A DNA stretch of 64,000 nucleotides from Oscillatoria acuminata PCC 6304 (GTDB taxonomy: Bacteria; Cyanobacteriota; Cyanobacteriia; Cyanobacteriales; Laspinemataceae). Positions 8,974 to 18,778 of this stretch are shown one piece after another; within the stretch, counting starts at the first letter, position 1; every line of letters begins with the position of its first letter. Below the pieces are notes generated by a model. It was not told where the DNA came from. It saw only the letters and a list, made by a program, of their open reading frames with translations, and did no database searches. A program made the translations under genes and the position numbers. The stretch is from NCBI RefSeq assembly GCF_000317105.1, contig NC_019693.1, positions 7,296,501 to 7,360,500 on the forward strand. The letters are read 5' to 3'.

Positions 8974-9486
8974 GTGACAGACCCTTTGTTTTGGCTTGGA
9001 CTTTCCTTTTTACTCGTTGCTGTCAGCCTGATCCTCGTGCTGCTGGCGGCACTTCCAGCATTGCAGGCGATCGCCCGCGCCGCGCGCAGCGTGGAGAAAT
9101 TAGCCGATACCCTCTCTCGGGAATTTCCCCCAACCCTGGAAGCGATTCGCCTCACCGGCATGGAAATCAGTGACCTCACCGATGATGTCACCGAAGGGGT
9201 TCAAAGTGCCAGCAACATGGTTAAAGAAGTCGATCGCAGTCTCGGCAGCGCCAAACAGCAAGCTAAAAAAGTCCAAATTACCACCCGCAGCGTGTTTACC
9301 GGCATGAAAACCGCCTGGAAAACCTTTACCCGCACCCCCGAACGACCCAGCAGTTCCCATCGCCGTTCCGTCGATCGCTTACCCCCCTCCCCACGCAAAC
9401 CTTTGGAATTCAACGAGCGCGCCACCCCCCAACCCTATTCCATTTCTGAAGATAGAGACGAACCCATCGAAGACTACTCAGATTAA
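8974..9486 (+). CDS. DUF948-like membrane-anchored protein
   Basis: 170 residues starting at GTG 8974 (MTDPLFWLG). A transmembrane helix at ~5-30 (FLLVAVSLILVLLAALPAL) leads into an amphipathic coiled region resembling DUF948 (VEKLADTLSREFPPTLEAI, DLTDDVTEGVQSASNMV). The C-terminus is disordered, basic then acidic (RTPERPSSSHRRS ... EPIEDYSD). DUF948 proteins are membrane-tethered coiled-coil proteins without known enzymatic activity. It closes the three-gene cluster. Confidence 0.8.
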   Translation: MTDPLFWLGLSFLLVAVSLILVLLAALPALQAIARAARSVEKLADTLSREFPPTLEAIRLTGMEISDLTDDVTEGVQSASNMVKEVDRSLGSAKQQAKKVQITTRSVFTGMKTAWKTFTRTPERPSSSHRRSVDRLPPSPRKPLEFNERATPQPYSISEDRDEPIEDYSD

Positions 9487-9899
9487 AAATTAACAATCAA
9501 AAATTATTAAAACACCGACTCTAGGTTTTTTATCCCTAACTCCACCTCCGGTCCCCTCCCCTTGGCAAGGGGAGGGTTAGGGTGGGGTCCTCCCGTCATG
9601 GCGATCGCCCCAACCCTCTCTTACAAAAGTAGGTTTTTTACGTTCATGGAGATTTACCTAAGAGTAAGGGGACTTCCGGTCCCCGCCCCTTGGTAAGGGG
9701 AGGGTTAGGGTGGGGTCCTACGGGTGGCGATCGCCCCACCCCTCTCCCCCAGATTGTCCTTGCCAGAACCCGCAGATTTCAGTTACCCTATTCCTGCATA
9801 AGGATTAAGTTTTAACCCCCCGGCCCATATTTTGGCTGCTTTAAAACCGACTTCAAAAATTATTTCCAACCCAACCCCCCCCCACCTTCAATTGCAACT
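9487..9899. other. intergenic region with dispersed repeats
   Basis: 413 bases between two plus-strand genes. Most of it is two direct copies of one dispersed repeat (9546-9591 and 9672-9719). Each copy is followed by a HIP1-containing stretch, and a related TTACAAAAGTAGGTTTTTTACG stretch starts at about 9621. No gene is visible. Confidence 0.6.
9546..9719. repeat. two direct copies of a CCGGTCCCC-type palindromic repeat
   Basis: Copy 1 (9546-9591) and copy 2 (9672-9719) share a CCGGTCCCC arm, a CCCCTTGG(C/T)AAGGGG hairpin and GAGGGTTAGGGTGGGGTCCT. The same family recurs at 36924-36975, inverted at 37243-37289, and as a clean hairpin at 60332-60366. No coding capacity. Confidence 0.75.
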
Positions 9900-11789
9900 A
9901 TGCCTTCAAAAAAACGTTATCGTGAAAACCTCCCCCCTTGGCTGCTTTTAGTAGAGAAATTAGTCGCCATTATCGCCTTAGTTAACTTAGTCCTCGTCCT
10001 CTTTGACCTCAGTTACGTTCCCGGGCGAGACTTTTACCTTCGGGGCGATTTATTTTTAGAAAAATTTAGAACAACTAAACGGGAAAGATATGTAGCCAAA
10101 GTCGATCGCCTGCAAGCCCTCTTACAGCAGAATGGATTAGACGACCCCCAGGTTGAACCCTTATTAGCCGAATTAAGGGAACAGAGCATTCAACTCGTCG
10201 ATGAAGAACGATTTCGAGTCACAGGCAGTTATGGAGCCTTAGAAGAAATTAAAACTCGCATGGAAACCGTAATGGGGGCAGAAAATGCCACCCAAGCCTT
10301 CCTAGCCTTTTGGTCTCGTGAATACTTAAATGCCGTCGGATGGCGGCAAGCAATGGATTTTTTTAATCGGGATATCCGATTTTTAATGACCTTTTATGAA
10401 CCCCAACTGTTTTATGATGCCGTTAAAGGAATTGAACCTTATCGGGACACCCAAAACTATCTCCTACTCGTTGATAGTCTGACCGTTGAGTTACAGCGGG
10501 ATGGCTTGCAATCGGAACGAGTAGAACCCTTACTGGGGCAATTGCGAGAACTCAGTACGGTGATGATTAACCAAAATTTTTTTGAACGCGCTCAGAAGAA
10601 TGGGACGTTAGAAGAGATTAAAAATGAGATGCGCCGACATATTTATTCGCGCACAGAAGCTCGTCCCCAAGGTCCGCGATTGATTTTGGATGTCATTGAA
10701 CTGTTAGCACCGGAAGTCCTCTGGGCGGACAAATCCTCTGGTGAGGCTTTCCGAAATTTCTGGAGTCAGGACAACTTCCAGGCTAACGGATGGGAAAATG
10801 AATTAGCCTTTTTTAATAAAGAAATTCGCTTTCCTATGCAAACGAATTATTTTAGGCATTATGGGATAGCGAATGAATATATTGATCGGTTTTGGCTGAT
10901 TGATATCTTTTTTATGGCTATCTTCTTTGTGGACTTGTTATTTAGAAGCTGGCTAATCGTACGACGTCATCCTAATATGACGTTAGAAGGAGCGATTTTA
11001 TGGCGATGGTATGATTTAATTTTGCTCATCCCCTTTTGGCGATGGTTGCGGATAATTCCTGTAGTGATTCGCCTCGATGAAGCCAATCTCATGAATATTG
11101 AGTGGGTGCAGAAACAAGCCCGTTTGGGGTTTGTGGCCAATTTTGCCAAAGAACTGACAGAAGTGGTAGTGGTTCAAACTATTAATCAGATGAAAGGGAG
11201 TGTAGAAAGTGGACAACTGAGTAAGAGTTTATTAGACCCAGCGGAGAAAGAGTATATCGATATTAATGATATCAATGAAGTCCAAGCGATTTCTACTCGA
11301 TTGTTAGAAATTACCGTTTGTCGAGTTTTGCCGGAAGTGCAGCCGGATTTACAGGCGCTGCTGTCTCATCAGATGGAAAATACGATGAAATCCTCGGAGT
11401 TATATCAACGGATTCAGCAGTTACCAGGGTTTGGGAATTTATCGCATCAAATGGCGGAACAGTTAGTCAAACGGGTATCGATGCTGGTGACTGAAGGGCC
11501 AGAAAATGCCTATGAGGCGATCGTTCATGCACCCCCGGACCCCGTGGGGGAAAAATTGACTCAGCAATTGGTGGAACATTTTGGCAGTGCGCTGCGAAAA
11601 GAATTGCAAAGAGAAGATACGATCGGGGAATTTGAGTATTTGATTTCGTCCTTGCTGGAAGAAATTAAGGTTAACTATGTCCAACAGACGGAACAATCCG
11701 ACCCCGAGGACCTATTTGACGAAACGGAAGCCCTTCGCAAACGGGTGACTAAGAATATCAAGCTGCCTGGAAAGAAGAACAGGGGGTAG
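9900..11789 (+). CDS. large membrane protein with internal duplication and voltage-sensor-like helices
   Basis: 629 residues. A first hydrophobic helix lies at ~14-38. A duplicated soluble domain follows: repeat A from ~68 and repeat B from ~191 share (D)RLQ.LLQ.(N/D)GL, V(E)PLL.(E)LRE, (A/T)LEEIK..M, AF..FWS and (N)GW...(M/L)(D/A)FFN..IRF. Two or three more membrane helices follow at ~338-395. The second begins IDIFFMAIFFVDLLFRSW and the last is WRWLRIIPVVIRLDEANL. That layout recalls the S2-S4 part of voltage-sensor domains, but with few regular arginines and no pore. The C-terminal ~230 residues are soluble and helical. I do not recognise a named family. The ATG at 9900 gives MPSKKRY. Confidence 0.8.
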   Translation: MPSKKRYRENLPPWLLLVEKLVAIIALVNLVLVLFDLSYVPGRDFYLRGDLFLEKFRTTKRERYVAKVDRLQALLQQNGLDDPQVEPLLAELREQSIQLVDEERFRVTGSYGALEEIKTRMETVMGAENATQAFLAFWSREYLNAVGWRQAMDFFNRDIRFLMTFYEPQLFYDAVKGIEPYRDTQNYLLLVDSLTVELQRDGLQSERVEPLLGQLRELSTVMINQNFFERAQKNGTLEEIKNEMRRHIYSRTEARPQGPRLILDVIELLAPEVLWADKSSGEAFRNFWSQDNFQANGWENELAFFNKEIRFPMQTNYFRHYGIANEYIDRFWLIDIFFMAIFFVDLLFRSWLIVRRHPNMTLEGAILWRWYDLILLIPFWRWLRIIPVVIRLDEANLMNIEWVQKQARLGFVANFAKELTEVVVVQTINQMKGSVESGQLSKSLLDPAEKEYIDINDINEVQAISTRLLEITVCRVLPEVQPDLQALLSHQMENTMKSSELYQRIQQLPGFGNLSHQMAEQLVKRVSMLVTEGPENAYEAIVHAPPDPVGEKLTQQLVEHFGSALRKELQREDTIGEFEYLISSLLEEIKVNYVQQTEQSDPEDLFDETEALRKRVTKNIKLPGKKNRG

Positions 11790-11938
11790 AGGAGTGGATT
11801 TTGTCATTAGTCATTGGTCATTTGTCATTTGTCAAGAGACTAACAACCCAATGACCAATGACCAATGACCAATGACCAATGACCAACGACCAGTTGAGAC
11901 CAGTTGAGACCAGATCGGTCAATCCCTGGGGAGATCGT
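11790..11938. repeat. short tandem repeats forming an inverted array
   Basis: After the stop codon, TCATTGGTCATTTGTCATT (about 11809-11828) faces a run of 7-bp ATGACCA units (about 11850-11890) that can pair with it. A duplicated AGTTGAGACC unit follows (11892-11911). This is the heptamer-type short repeat common in filamentous cyanobacteria. It may act as a transcription stop for the upstream gene. Confidence 0.7.
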
Positions 11939-11939
11939 G

Positions 11940-12570
11940 TAAAATGGAACGACAAAGGCATTCAACCACTAGATAGTTGAGAATAGGGGGCCGAATGGCC
12001 TGACTATCGGAAAGCGTCTACTTCCTCCAGGGTGCGTTAAGTGCAGTCCTTCAGAGGGGGGATGGCGATCGCCCCTGTCTAACCGGCAACCTCGCTCCTC
12101 CAAGACTGGCATCTCCAAAAGAGAGACCTTAAAATTGGAGTGGGGTATCTTAGGAAAGCGGGTAGGTTTAGTGCGAACAGGAGGGAAAACGGTTCCACCT
12201 GGGCCGCCAGAAACGGCGCAAGCTGGAAGGCCCCCGAACGGTTGAACTCGACTGAAGCAATTCCTAGGGCATTGGAATATGCACTGGGGGAAGCCCAAGA
12301 AAAGCTGCGATCGCCGAGGCTAAACTAACAGAGGCTCCGATCAGACCTCTGTTTGTCCCTGACCACCAGCGGTTGGATCGCGCCTTCCTTCCCCGAAAAG
12401 CCACCCCAAAGGCTTGCGGTGAAAGCGTGCAAGTTAATTTGTACTGTCTAAGCAACGACAAGCGATAGACCTGACAAATCCCTGCCGCCAAAGGGAAGAG
12501 AACGCCGTTCATTCCCAAACTTCTTTGAAGAGTTATTTCGCTTTGAAGTGGGTCAACCCCCACTTTTTTT
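11940..12570 (+). ncRNA. candidate structured non-coding RNA upstream of rimP
   Basis: About 630 bases with no credible reading frame but many strong helices. GATAGT (11972-11977) pairs with ACTATC (12003-12008). GGGCC/GGCCC plus CCAG/CTGG span 12201-12233. ATTCC/GGAAT lie at 12260-12278, CAGAGG/CCTCTG at 12329-12351, CTTGC/GCAAG at 12413-12433, and TTTGT/ACAAA plus GTCT/AGAC at 12438-12478. The stretch ends at a rho-independent terminator (12546-12570). A possible -10 TAAAAT sits at 11939-11944. It lacks the RNase P and tmRNA signatures I know. The alternative is a long structured leader of the rimP-nusA operon with an attenuator. The boundaries are estimates. Confidence 0.5.
12546..12570 (+). 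terminator. rho-independent terminator just before rimP
   Basis: AAGTGGG (12546-12552) pairs with CCCACTT (12559-12565) across a six-base loop, and the T run continues to 12570. It lies only 15 bases before the rimP start. It must either end the upstream RNA or attenuate the operon. Confidence 0.85.
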
Positions 12571-12585
12571 GTTCAAATCTGTCTC

Positions 12586-13050
12586 ATGACTCATCCCCTG
12601 ATCCCACAAATTATCGAAATCGCTACCCCCATCGCCGAGTCTCTCGGATTAGAAGTGGTGGCAGCGGTCTTTCATACCAACCTGAATCCGCCTGTACTGC
12701 GAGTGGACATCCGCAACTACAGCACAGACACCAGTTTGGATGACTGCGAACGCATGAGCAAGGCGTTGGAAAGCAGCTTAGACGAACGGGAGTTAATCCC
12801 GGATACCTACGTTTTAGAAATTTCCAGTCCTGGAATCTCGCGCCAGCTCACCACAGACCGAGAATTTATCTCATTCAAAGGGTTTCCCGCAGTCGTGGAA
12901 ACCCTGGAACCCTATCAGGGGCATACCGAGTGGAAAGGTAGACTCGTCAAGCGAGACGAAACTGCTGTTTATCTCAACCGTAAAGGTCGAGTGACCGCAA
13001 TTCCGCGACCCCTCATTAATAAGGTGCAACTCGTAGATCGAGAAGAATAA
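12586..13050 (+). CDS. rimP: ribosome maturation factor RimP
   Basis: 154 residues, the normal family length. The N-terminal domain ([12 protein letters not shown] ... [10 protein letters not shown]) carries [17 protein letters not shown] and the diagnostic [15 protein letters not shown]. The C-terminal SH3-like domain follows ([17 protein letters not shown]). RimP helps 30S subunit maturation in the cytosol. Gene order rimP-nusA-ylxR-infB is the conserved bacterial arrangement. A terminator sits immediately upstream, so expression is probably controlled by readthrough or an internal promoter. Confidence 0.97.
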   Translation: MTHPLIPQIIEIATPIAESLGLEVVAAVFHTNLNPPVLRVDIRNYSTDTSLDDCERMSKALESSLDERELIPDTYVLEISSPGISRQLTTDREFISFKGFPAVVETLEPYQGHTEWKGRLVKRDETAVYLNRKGRVTAIPRPLINKVQLVDREE

Positions 13051-13289
13051 GTTAGGACGGGTTCGCATCAGCGAAGGCAGGTAGACCCCGAGGGGGTGGG
13101 TACAGCAGAGGGAAGAACGCCCGATATTTGGACCCCATCTCTACTCAGCAAGCAACTTTTTTAGGGCCAGAAACCCGGTTTCTTGTCCGATTGATCTCAT
13201 CTCCAATGTCCTAGGAGATTCTTAGGAGATCCTTGAGAATCCTCGTCCTGTTATCTCTAACGCTAAATAGAACAACGGAGGCAAGTATT
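13051..13289 (+). promoter_or_regulatory. rimP-nusA spacer
   Basis: 239 bases between rimP and the chosen nusA start. It includes the dispersed hairpin AGAAACCCGGTTTCT (about 13169-13183) also seen at 25521 and 25574. A GGAGG ribosome binding site at about 13277-13281 lies 8 bases before the nusA ATG. No gene seen. Confidence 0.5.
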
Positions 13290-14552
13290 ATGGCAATGGT
13301 CAGCCTCCCCGGACTCCGGGAGATGATCGACAGTATCTCTCAAGAGCGGAATTTACCGAAGCAAGCCGTGCAAGCGGCACTGAGGGAAGCGCTTTTGAAA
13401 GGATACGAGCGCTACAGGCGCACGATTAGCATGGAAAAGATCCATTTCGATGAACATTTTTTTGATAATTTTGAAATCGAACTGGATATTGCAGAAGAAG
13501 GCTTTCGGGTCCTCTCCACTAAGACAATTGTGGAATTGGTCAGCAGTGGGGACCATGAAATTTCTTTAAAAGAGGTTCAGGAAGTCGCCGACGAAGCTCA
13601 ACTGGGAGATACGGTGGTTTTGGACGTGACCCCAGACCAACGAGAATTTGGTCGGATGGCGGCGATTCAGACCAAACAGGTGCTCCAGCAAAAGCTCCGG
13701 GACCAACAGCGCAAGATTGTGCAGGAAGAGTTTGAGGACTTAGAAAGCACGGTGTTGCAAGGGCGAGTCCTGCGATTCGATCGCCAGTCGGTGATTCTGG
13801 CGGTGAATAGTGGGTTTGGACAACCGGAAGTTGAGGCGGAACTGCCTAAACGGGAACAGTTACCGAACGATAATTATCGCGCCAACACTACGATTAAGGT
13901 TTACTTGAAGAAAGTGCGGGAAGGCCCCAGTCGAGGCCCTCAGTTGTTGGTTTCGCGGGCGGATGCCGGGTTGGTGGTTTATCTGTTTGCCAACGAGGTG
14001 CCGGAAATTGAGGATGAGGTGGTGCGGATTGTTGCCGTTGCGCGGGAAGCCAATCCCCCCTCCCGTCATGTCGGTCCCCGGACTAAAATAGCTGTGGATA
14101 CCCTAGAGCGGGATGTGGACCCGGTGGGAGCCTGTATTGGAGCGCGGGGATCGCGGATCCAAGTGGTGGTAAACGAACTCCGGGGGGAAAAAATCGATGT
14201 GATTCGCTGGTCACCGGATCCGGCGACCTATATCGCAAATGCGCTGAGTCCCGCTAAAGTGGATGAAGTGCGGTTGGTAAATCCTGAAGCCCGACAAGCT
14301 CATGTTTTGGTTCCCGAGGATCAACTGAGTTTGGCGATCGGGAAAGAAGGCCAGAACGTCCGTTTGGCAGCCCGCTTGACCGGGTGGAAAATCGATATTA
14401 AGGATAGTGCGAAGTACGACTACGATTCTTCTTACGATTCTTCTAGGGTTCAATCTTCCTATGAGGAAGAAGAGGACATGGAGGAGCCAGTCGATGAGCT
14501 AGATGAGCTAGAGGAAACCTCAACCGCCAGTTCAGTGCAAAGAACGGCTTGA
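13290..14552 (+). CDS. nusA: transcription termination/antitermination protein NusA
   Basis: 420 residues from ATG 13290 (MAMVSLPGLREMI), chosen because GGAGG precedes it and cyanobacterial NusA proteins begin with this motif; an upstream in-frame ATG at 13233 adds an unconserved tail. Domains are the N-terminal RNA polymerase-binding domain (~1-125, NLPKQAVQAALREALLKGYERY), S1 (~130-200, VLQGRVLRFDRQSVILAV), KH1 (GACIGARGSRI) and KH2 (SLAIGKEGQNVRLAARL). The C-terminal acidic repeats of enterobacterial NusA are absent, as usual in cyanobacteria. A low-complexity acidic tail (SYEEEEDMEEP) replaces them. It modulates pausing, termination and antitermination. Confidence 0.97.
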   Translation: MAMVSLPGLREMIDSISQERNLPKQAVQAALREALLKGYERYRRTISMEKIHFDEHFFDNFEIELDIAEEGFRVLSTKTIVELVSSGDHEISLKEVQEVADEAQLGDTVVLDVTPDQREFGRMAAIQTKQVLQQKLRDQQRKIVQEEFEDLESTVLQGRVLRFDRQSVILAVNSGFGQPEVEAELPKREQLPNDNYRANTTIKVYLKKVREGPSRGPQLLVSRADAGLVVYLFANEVPEIEDEVVRIVAVAREANPPSRHVGPRTKIAVDTLERDVDPVGACIGARGSRIQVVVNELRGEKIDVIRWSPDPATYIANALSPAKVDEVRLVNPEARQAHVLVPEDQLSLAIGKEGQNVRLAARLTGWKIDIKDSAKYDYDSSYDSSRVQSSYEEEEDMEEPVDELDELEETSTASSVQRTA

Positions 14553-14767
14553 GGTTGAGGGAAAATCGCCCATTGCTCTTTAAGTCTGGGGGAAGCCTTC
14601 GGGATAACTAGAAGCCGTCCAACTCTTTGTGGGAGGGGCACTTCTTCCCCCGGGAGGTGGGAGTCAAGCCGGGGTAAAAGAGGCGATCGGGGGATATTGA
14701 CCCCTGAAGCGTCTCTTGGAAATCCGATTCAAGTCGTTGGCAGGACAAACCGACCCGCCGTCATCTC

Positions 14768-15043
14768 ATGAAACCAAATTATCGACGTTGTATTAGTTGC
14801 CGTAAAGTTGCACCGAAAGAAGCCTTCTGGCGTATCGTTAAACTCTACCCATCGGATCAGGTACAATTAGAGACGGGTATGGGGCGTTCGGCTTATCTTT
14901 GTCCAGAAGCCTCCTGCCTGAAAACGGCTCAAAAGAAAAATAGACTGGGGCGATCGCTGAAAGCGGCGGTTCCTCCGGAACTGTATTCCACCCTCTGGCA
15001 ACGGTTAGCGCTGATTTCCCAATCCGATAACCCGCCAGCTTAA
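14768..15043 (+). CDS. ylxR: YlxR family RNA-binding protein (DUF448)
   Basis: 91 residues. The family signature RRCISCRKVAPKEAFWRIVK is followed by GRSAYLCPEASCLKTAQKKN, matching the YlxR pattern RxCxxC...GRGAYxC. It lies between nusA and infB, the standard position. It is thought to be a small RNA- or ribosome-associated protein; the precise role is unsettled. The 215-base spacer after nusA has GC-rich helices but no clear terminator. Confidence 0.95.
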   Translation: MKPNYRRCISCRKVAPKEAFWRIVKLYPSDQVQLETGMGRSAYLCPEASCLKTAQKKNRLGRSLKAAVPPELYSTLWQRLALISQSDNPPA

Positions 15044-15458
15044 CTCAATAACAACCCCAACTAGATTCCCTCTCCCGGAGTTATCCCCCTCCTTTGAATC
15101 CCAAAACACTACCCAACCCTATAGACCCTAATATCGACAGTTCTATAGAAAATCGTGCAAAACTAGAACAGAAGACGCGGTTTCGTCTGAACCGGCGAAG
15201 CGCCGTGCCTGATGTGGGAGACGAGCGTGCGGCTCTCTCAATATGCGGTTGTCCGTTGGCACCCCAGCCGGTCAACAATAACGCCCAAAAAGCCGATGCC
15301 ATCAACGGGTTCTGTCGGTCTCCCGGCGGCGATCGCACTAAAAGACCGGCTCGACCCTCTTCGATATCCAACTTTAAGCTGGGGAAAACCCTGAACCATC
15401 AGAGTTCCCTATCTAAAGATCCATAATCGAAGGGCGGGATCCGCCGTTCGGAGGTTTT
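15044..15458 (+). promoter_or_regulatory. long infB leader region
   Basis: 415 bases without a credible gene between ylxR and infB. It has several local helices: AGACG/CGTCT (about 15174-15189), GGCG/CGCC near 15195, and GAGA/TCTC around 15218-15240. A GGAGG ribosome binding site at 15449-15453 lies 5 bases before the infB ATG. It may hold an internal promoter or a translational control structure; none is proven. Confidence 0.45.
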
Positions 15459-18400
15459 ATGAACAACGGAAAAGTGAGAATATACGAGTTATCACGGGAA
15501 TTGAATTTGGAAAACAGAGACATTTTGGCAGTTTGCGAACAACTGAACATTCCAGTTAAAAGCCACAGTAGTACCATCTCAGAAGATGAGGCCCAGCGCA
15601 TCGAAAAATTCGTCATGAATCATCCAGAAAAAGCGAATGGAGCCGCTAAAACCAAAGAAAAACAAGCGGCCTTAGAACTGGGAAACCCTTCAAACGCTAA
15701 GAAAAAACAGGAAATTTTGGAAATCCGAAAACAACCTTACCGCAATAATAACAATCAAGTTGGGGGACAAACCCTATTAGAAGACAGTGGCTTCCCCAAT
15801 GCCCACAGCTCATCCGATGCCAATCAAAATAAGCAGATGATGTTGAATCGACCTGTGCGTAATAACGACAGCGATCCCAGTTTACCCGACTCTCAAAACC
15901 CAGAAGAGGAATTCTTAGCTCAGGACGAGGCCAACACCCCGGCCCTCGCCCCAGAGCAGCAACCCGAGCGGGACTCGGAACCCCAAAGGGACCACAGGGA
16001 CGGAAATACTCCGACCTCTGAGGAAGACTTGCAAGAACTGCAAGCTCCCCCCGTCCGCCCCGTCCGCTCCTCTGACCGGAAAATTGAGGCCGGTAAAATG
16101 GACCGACCTGTACTCAAACCCCCGTCTAAGAAAGATGACAGTCCCTCTCCAGCAGGGGCCACGAAAACTCCTAGCCCCAGTAGCCCAGGAGCACCTCGCG
16201 CAGCCAAGCCCGGTGCGCCCACTCGCCCCTCTCCCTCTGCGCCGACCCCCTCGGTCAGCAGTAAGGAAGGCGATGCCCGTCGAGAAGCTCCCCAGGCTGG
16301 GATTGCACCTAAGCCTAAGCCTGCAACGGAACTGGTCCGCCCCCGGCGAGCCGGGGAAGGGGAGAGTGCTCTTGCCAAAGCTCAGGATTTACGCGATCGC
16401 GCCTCGTCGGATGAAGACGTCTCTAACACGGAGTCGGAATCCTTCTCTGAGGACGATAACGAAACTCCACGTCCTCAACTGAAAGCTCCCCCTCGTCCTC
16501 CCAAGCGTTTGAAAAAACGCAAGGAAGAAGAAGACGAGATGCAAGACTTAGATGAAAAAGCCGGTAAGGGCGTTGCCAAATCTAAGCGGCGACTCAAGCC
16601 TCTGGCGGATGAAGATGATGATGATTATGAAAGCGATTTAGATACGGATGAATCGTCAGATACCGCTCTGAGCCTGTCGATCGCCCGTCCGCCTAAGCCC
16701 AAAACGGCCCCGGCTCCCCGGACTGGTGCCATCATCACCGCCCGTCAAACTAAAAAACCCAATACTAATCGCGACTCTTCCGGCAGTAGCAGTAGTAAAT
16801 CTCGGGGCCGTCGTCAGGACAAAACTGACAAAAAAGAACGTCCAGAGCAAATTGTCCTCACTCAACCGATGACGGTGCGCGAACTGGCCAATGCTTTAGC
16901 AGTTCCCGAAACCGATATCGTCAGAACCCTCTTCTTCAAAGGGATTGCCGTTAACATTACTCAAACCCTGGATATTCCCTCGGCCAAAATGGTCGCGGAA
17001 GAACTAGAGGTGTCCGTCGAGATCGCTGCCGTGGAATCGGAAGCCAAAAAGGTCAGCGAGATGATCGACATCAGCGACCTGGAAAGCCTCCAAATTCGTC
17101 CGCCCGTCGTGACAATTATGGGCCACGTGGACCACGGAAAAACCACCCTCCTCGACTCGATCCGCAAAACCAAGGTGGCTCAAGGAGAAGCCGGTGGGAT
17201 TACCCAACATATTGGGGCCTATCATGTCGATGTGGAACATAAAGGCAAGATGCACCAGGTGGTCTTCCTGGATACTCCCGGTCACGAAGCCTTTACGGCA
17301 ATGCGTGCTCGCGGTACCCGGGTGACGGATATCGCCGTTCTGGTGGTCGCTGCCGATGATGGGGTCCAACCTCAAACCATTGAGGCCATTAGCCATGCGA
17401 AAGCTGCTGAAGTGCCGATCGTGGTCGCTATCAACAAAATTGATAAGCAGGATTCCGATTTAAACCGCGTTAAGCAGGAACTGATGAATTACGGTCTGGT
17501 CCCCGAAGAATTGGGGGGCGACACGATTATGGTTCCGGTGAGTGCGATTCAAGGGCAGAACTTGGATACCCTGCTAGAGATGATTATCTTGGTGGCAGAA
17601 ATCGAAGAAATCTCGGCTAACCCCAATCGCGCTGCGAAAGGGACCGTGATTGAGGCCCATTTGGATAAAGCTCGGGGTCCGGTGGCTACCCTGCTGGTGC
17701 AAAATGGCACCCTGCATATTGGGGATATTTTGGTCGCAGGCTCCACAATGGGTAAAGTCCGGGCAATGGTGGGCGATCGCGGCGATCGCGTAGAAGTCGC
17801 TACCCCGTCCTTTGCTGTTGAAGTCTTGGGCTTAAACGAGGTCCCCTCTGCCGGGGATGAATTCGATGTCTTCCCGAATGAAAAAGACGCTCGGGCCGTT
17901 GCTGACGATCGCGCCGATGTCAATCGCGAAACTCGTCTCAATCAAGCCCTCAACTCTCGTCGGGTTACCCTCAACAGCCTCAGCGCTCGCGCTCAAGAAG
18001 GTCAGTTGAAAGAACTCAACCTGATTCTGAAAGCCGACGTTCAAGGCTCCATCGAAGCCATTATTGGCTCGTTAAAACAACTCCCCCAAAATGAAGTCCA
18101 AGTCCGCGTCCTCTTAGCGGCTCCTGGAGAAGTCTCTGAAACCGATGTTGACCTCGCTGCCGCTTCTGATGCGGTGATTGTTGGGTTTAACACCACCTTC
18201 GCCAGCGGTGCCCGTCAGGCTGCTGACCGCGCTGGGGTTGATGTTCGCGAATACAACATCATCTATAATCTCCTGGATGATATCCAAGGGGCAATGGAAG
18301 GTCTGCTGGATCCAGAATTGATTGAGGAACCCCTCGGTCAGGCAGAAGTTCGGGTGGTCTTCCAAATCGGTCGCGGTGCAGTCGCCGGCTGTTATGTGCT

Positions 18401-18626
18401 CTCTGGTAAAATGATCCGCAACTGTAAGGTGCGGGTTCATCGCAAGGGAGAGGTCATCTATGAAGGTGTTCTCGACTCTCTAAAACGGGTTAAGGATGAT
18501 GCCAAGGAAGTCAATAGTGGCTTTGAATGCGGTATCGGGATTGATAAATTCAGTACCTGGATTGAAGGAGATACCATCGAAGCCTATCGGATGGTCACCA
18601 AGCGCCGCACTCTTTCCCCCGCTTAA
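15459..18626 (+). CDS. infB: translation initiation factor IF-2
   Basis: 1055 residues, long for the family because of a ~460-residue low-complexity N-terminus rich in Pro, Ser, Lys, Asp and Glu. Two IF2N-type modules are visible: [19 protein letters not shown] at the start and [18 protein letters not shown] before the G domain. The GTPase motifs are G555HVDHGKT, the switch I region with [18 protein letters not shown] and NKID. Domains II-IV follow, including the fMet-tRNA-binding C2 region ([21 protein letters not shown]). IF-2 delivers initiator tRNA to the 30S subunit. Start ATG 15459 has GGAGG at ideal spacing. Confidence 0.98.
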   Translation: MNNGKVRIYELSRELNLENRDILAVCEQLNIPVKSHSSTISEDEAQRIEKFVMNHPEKANGAAKTKEKQAALELGNPSNAKKKQEILEIRKQPYRNNNNQVGGQTLLEDSGFPNAHSSSDANQNKQMMLNRPVRNNDSDPSLPDSQNPEEEFLAQDEANTPALAPEQQPERDSEPQRDHRDGNTPTSEEDLQELQAPPVRPVRSSDRKIEAGKMDRPVLKPPSKKDDSPSPAGATKTPSPSSPGAPRAAKPGAPTRPSPSAPTPSVSSKEGDARREAPQAGIAPKPKPATELVRPRRAGEGESALAKAQDLRDRASSDEDVSNTESESFSEDDNETPRPQLKAPPRPPKRLKKRKEEEDEMQDLDEKAGKGVAKSKRRLKPLADEDDDDYESDLDTDESSDTALSLSIARPPKPKTAPAPRTGAIITARQTKKPNTNRDSSGSSSSKSRGRRQDKTDKKERPEQIVLTQPMTVRELANALAVPETDIVRTLFFKGIAVNITQTLDIPSAKMVAEELEVSVEIAAVESEAKKVSEMIDISDLESLQIRPPVVTIMGHVDHGKTTLLDSIRKTKVAQGEAGGITQHIGAYHVDVEHKGKMHQVVFLDTPGHEAFTAMRARGTRVTDIAVLVVAADDGVQPQTIEAISHAKAAEVPIVVAINKIDKQDSDLNRVKQELMNYGLVPEELGGDTIMVPVSAIQGQNLDTLLEMIILVAEIEEISANPNRAAKGTVIEAHLDKARGPVATLLVQNGTLHIGDILVAGSTMGKVRAMVGDRGDRVEVATPSFAVEVLGLNEVPSAGDEFDVFPNEKDARAVADDRADVNRETRLNQALNSRRVTLNSLSARAQEGQLKELNLILKADVQGSIEAIIGSLKQLPQNEVQVRVLLAAPGEVSETDVDLAAASDAVIVGFNTTFASGARQAADRAGVDVREYNIIYNLLDDIQGAMEGLLDPELIEEPLGQAEVRVVFQIGRGAVAGCYVLSGKMIRNCKVRVHRKGEVIYEGVLDSLKRVKDDAKEVNSGFECGIGIDKFSTWIEGDTIEAYRMVTKRRTLSPA

Positions 18627-18653
18627 CCGTGGGCGTAAAATGTCCCGGGTTCA

Positions 18654-18739
18654 GGGTGAAGGGTAAAGGAAATGGCAAGGGTTAACGATTATCAAGTTAA
18701 CGGTTAGCCCATCATTTGTCATTCTTCTACCCTTCACCC
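18654..18739. repeat. inverted repeat after infB
   Basis: GGGTGAAGGGTA (18654-18665) is exactly complementary to TACCCTTCACCC (18728-18739). The interval holds a doubled GTTAAC motif. It could form a stem-loop in the infB mRNA 3' end. There is no T run to call it a terminator. Confidence 0.65.
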
Positions 18740-18778
18740 TTTATCCCTGATTCTTCATCCCTAATCCTTGATTGTTTC

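Noticed and set aside
12140-12328. 62-codon plus-strand frame inside the candidate RNA
   Set aside because: It overlaps several strong helices, has no ribosome binding site and no family resemblance.
12411-12435. Group II intron domain V-like sequence GGCTTGCGGTGAAAGCGTGC
   Set aside because: The GAAA-tip hairpin resembles domain V, but the lower stem, a GTGYG-type 5' end and any maturase are missing.
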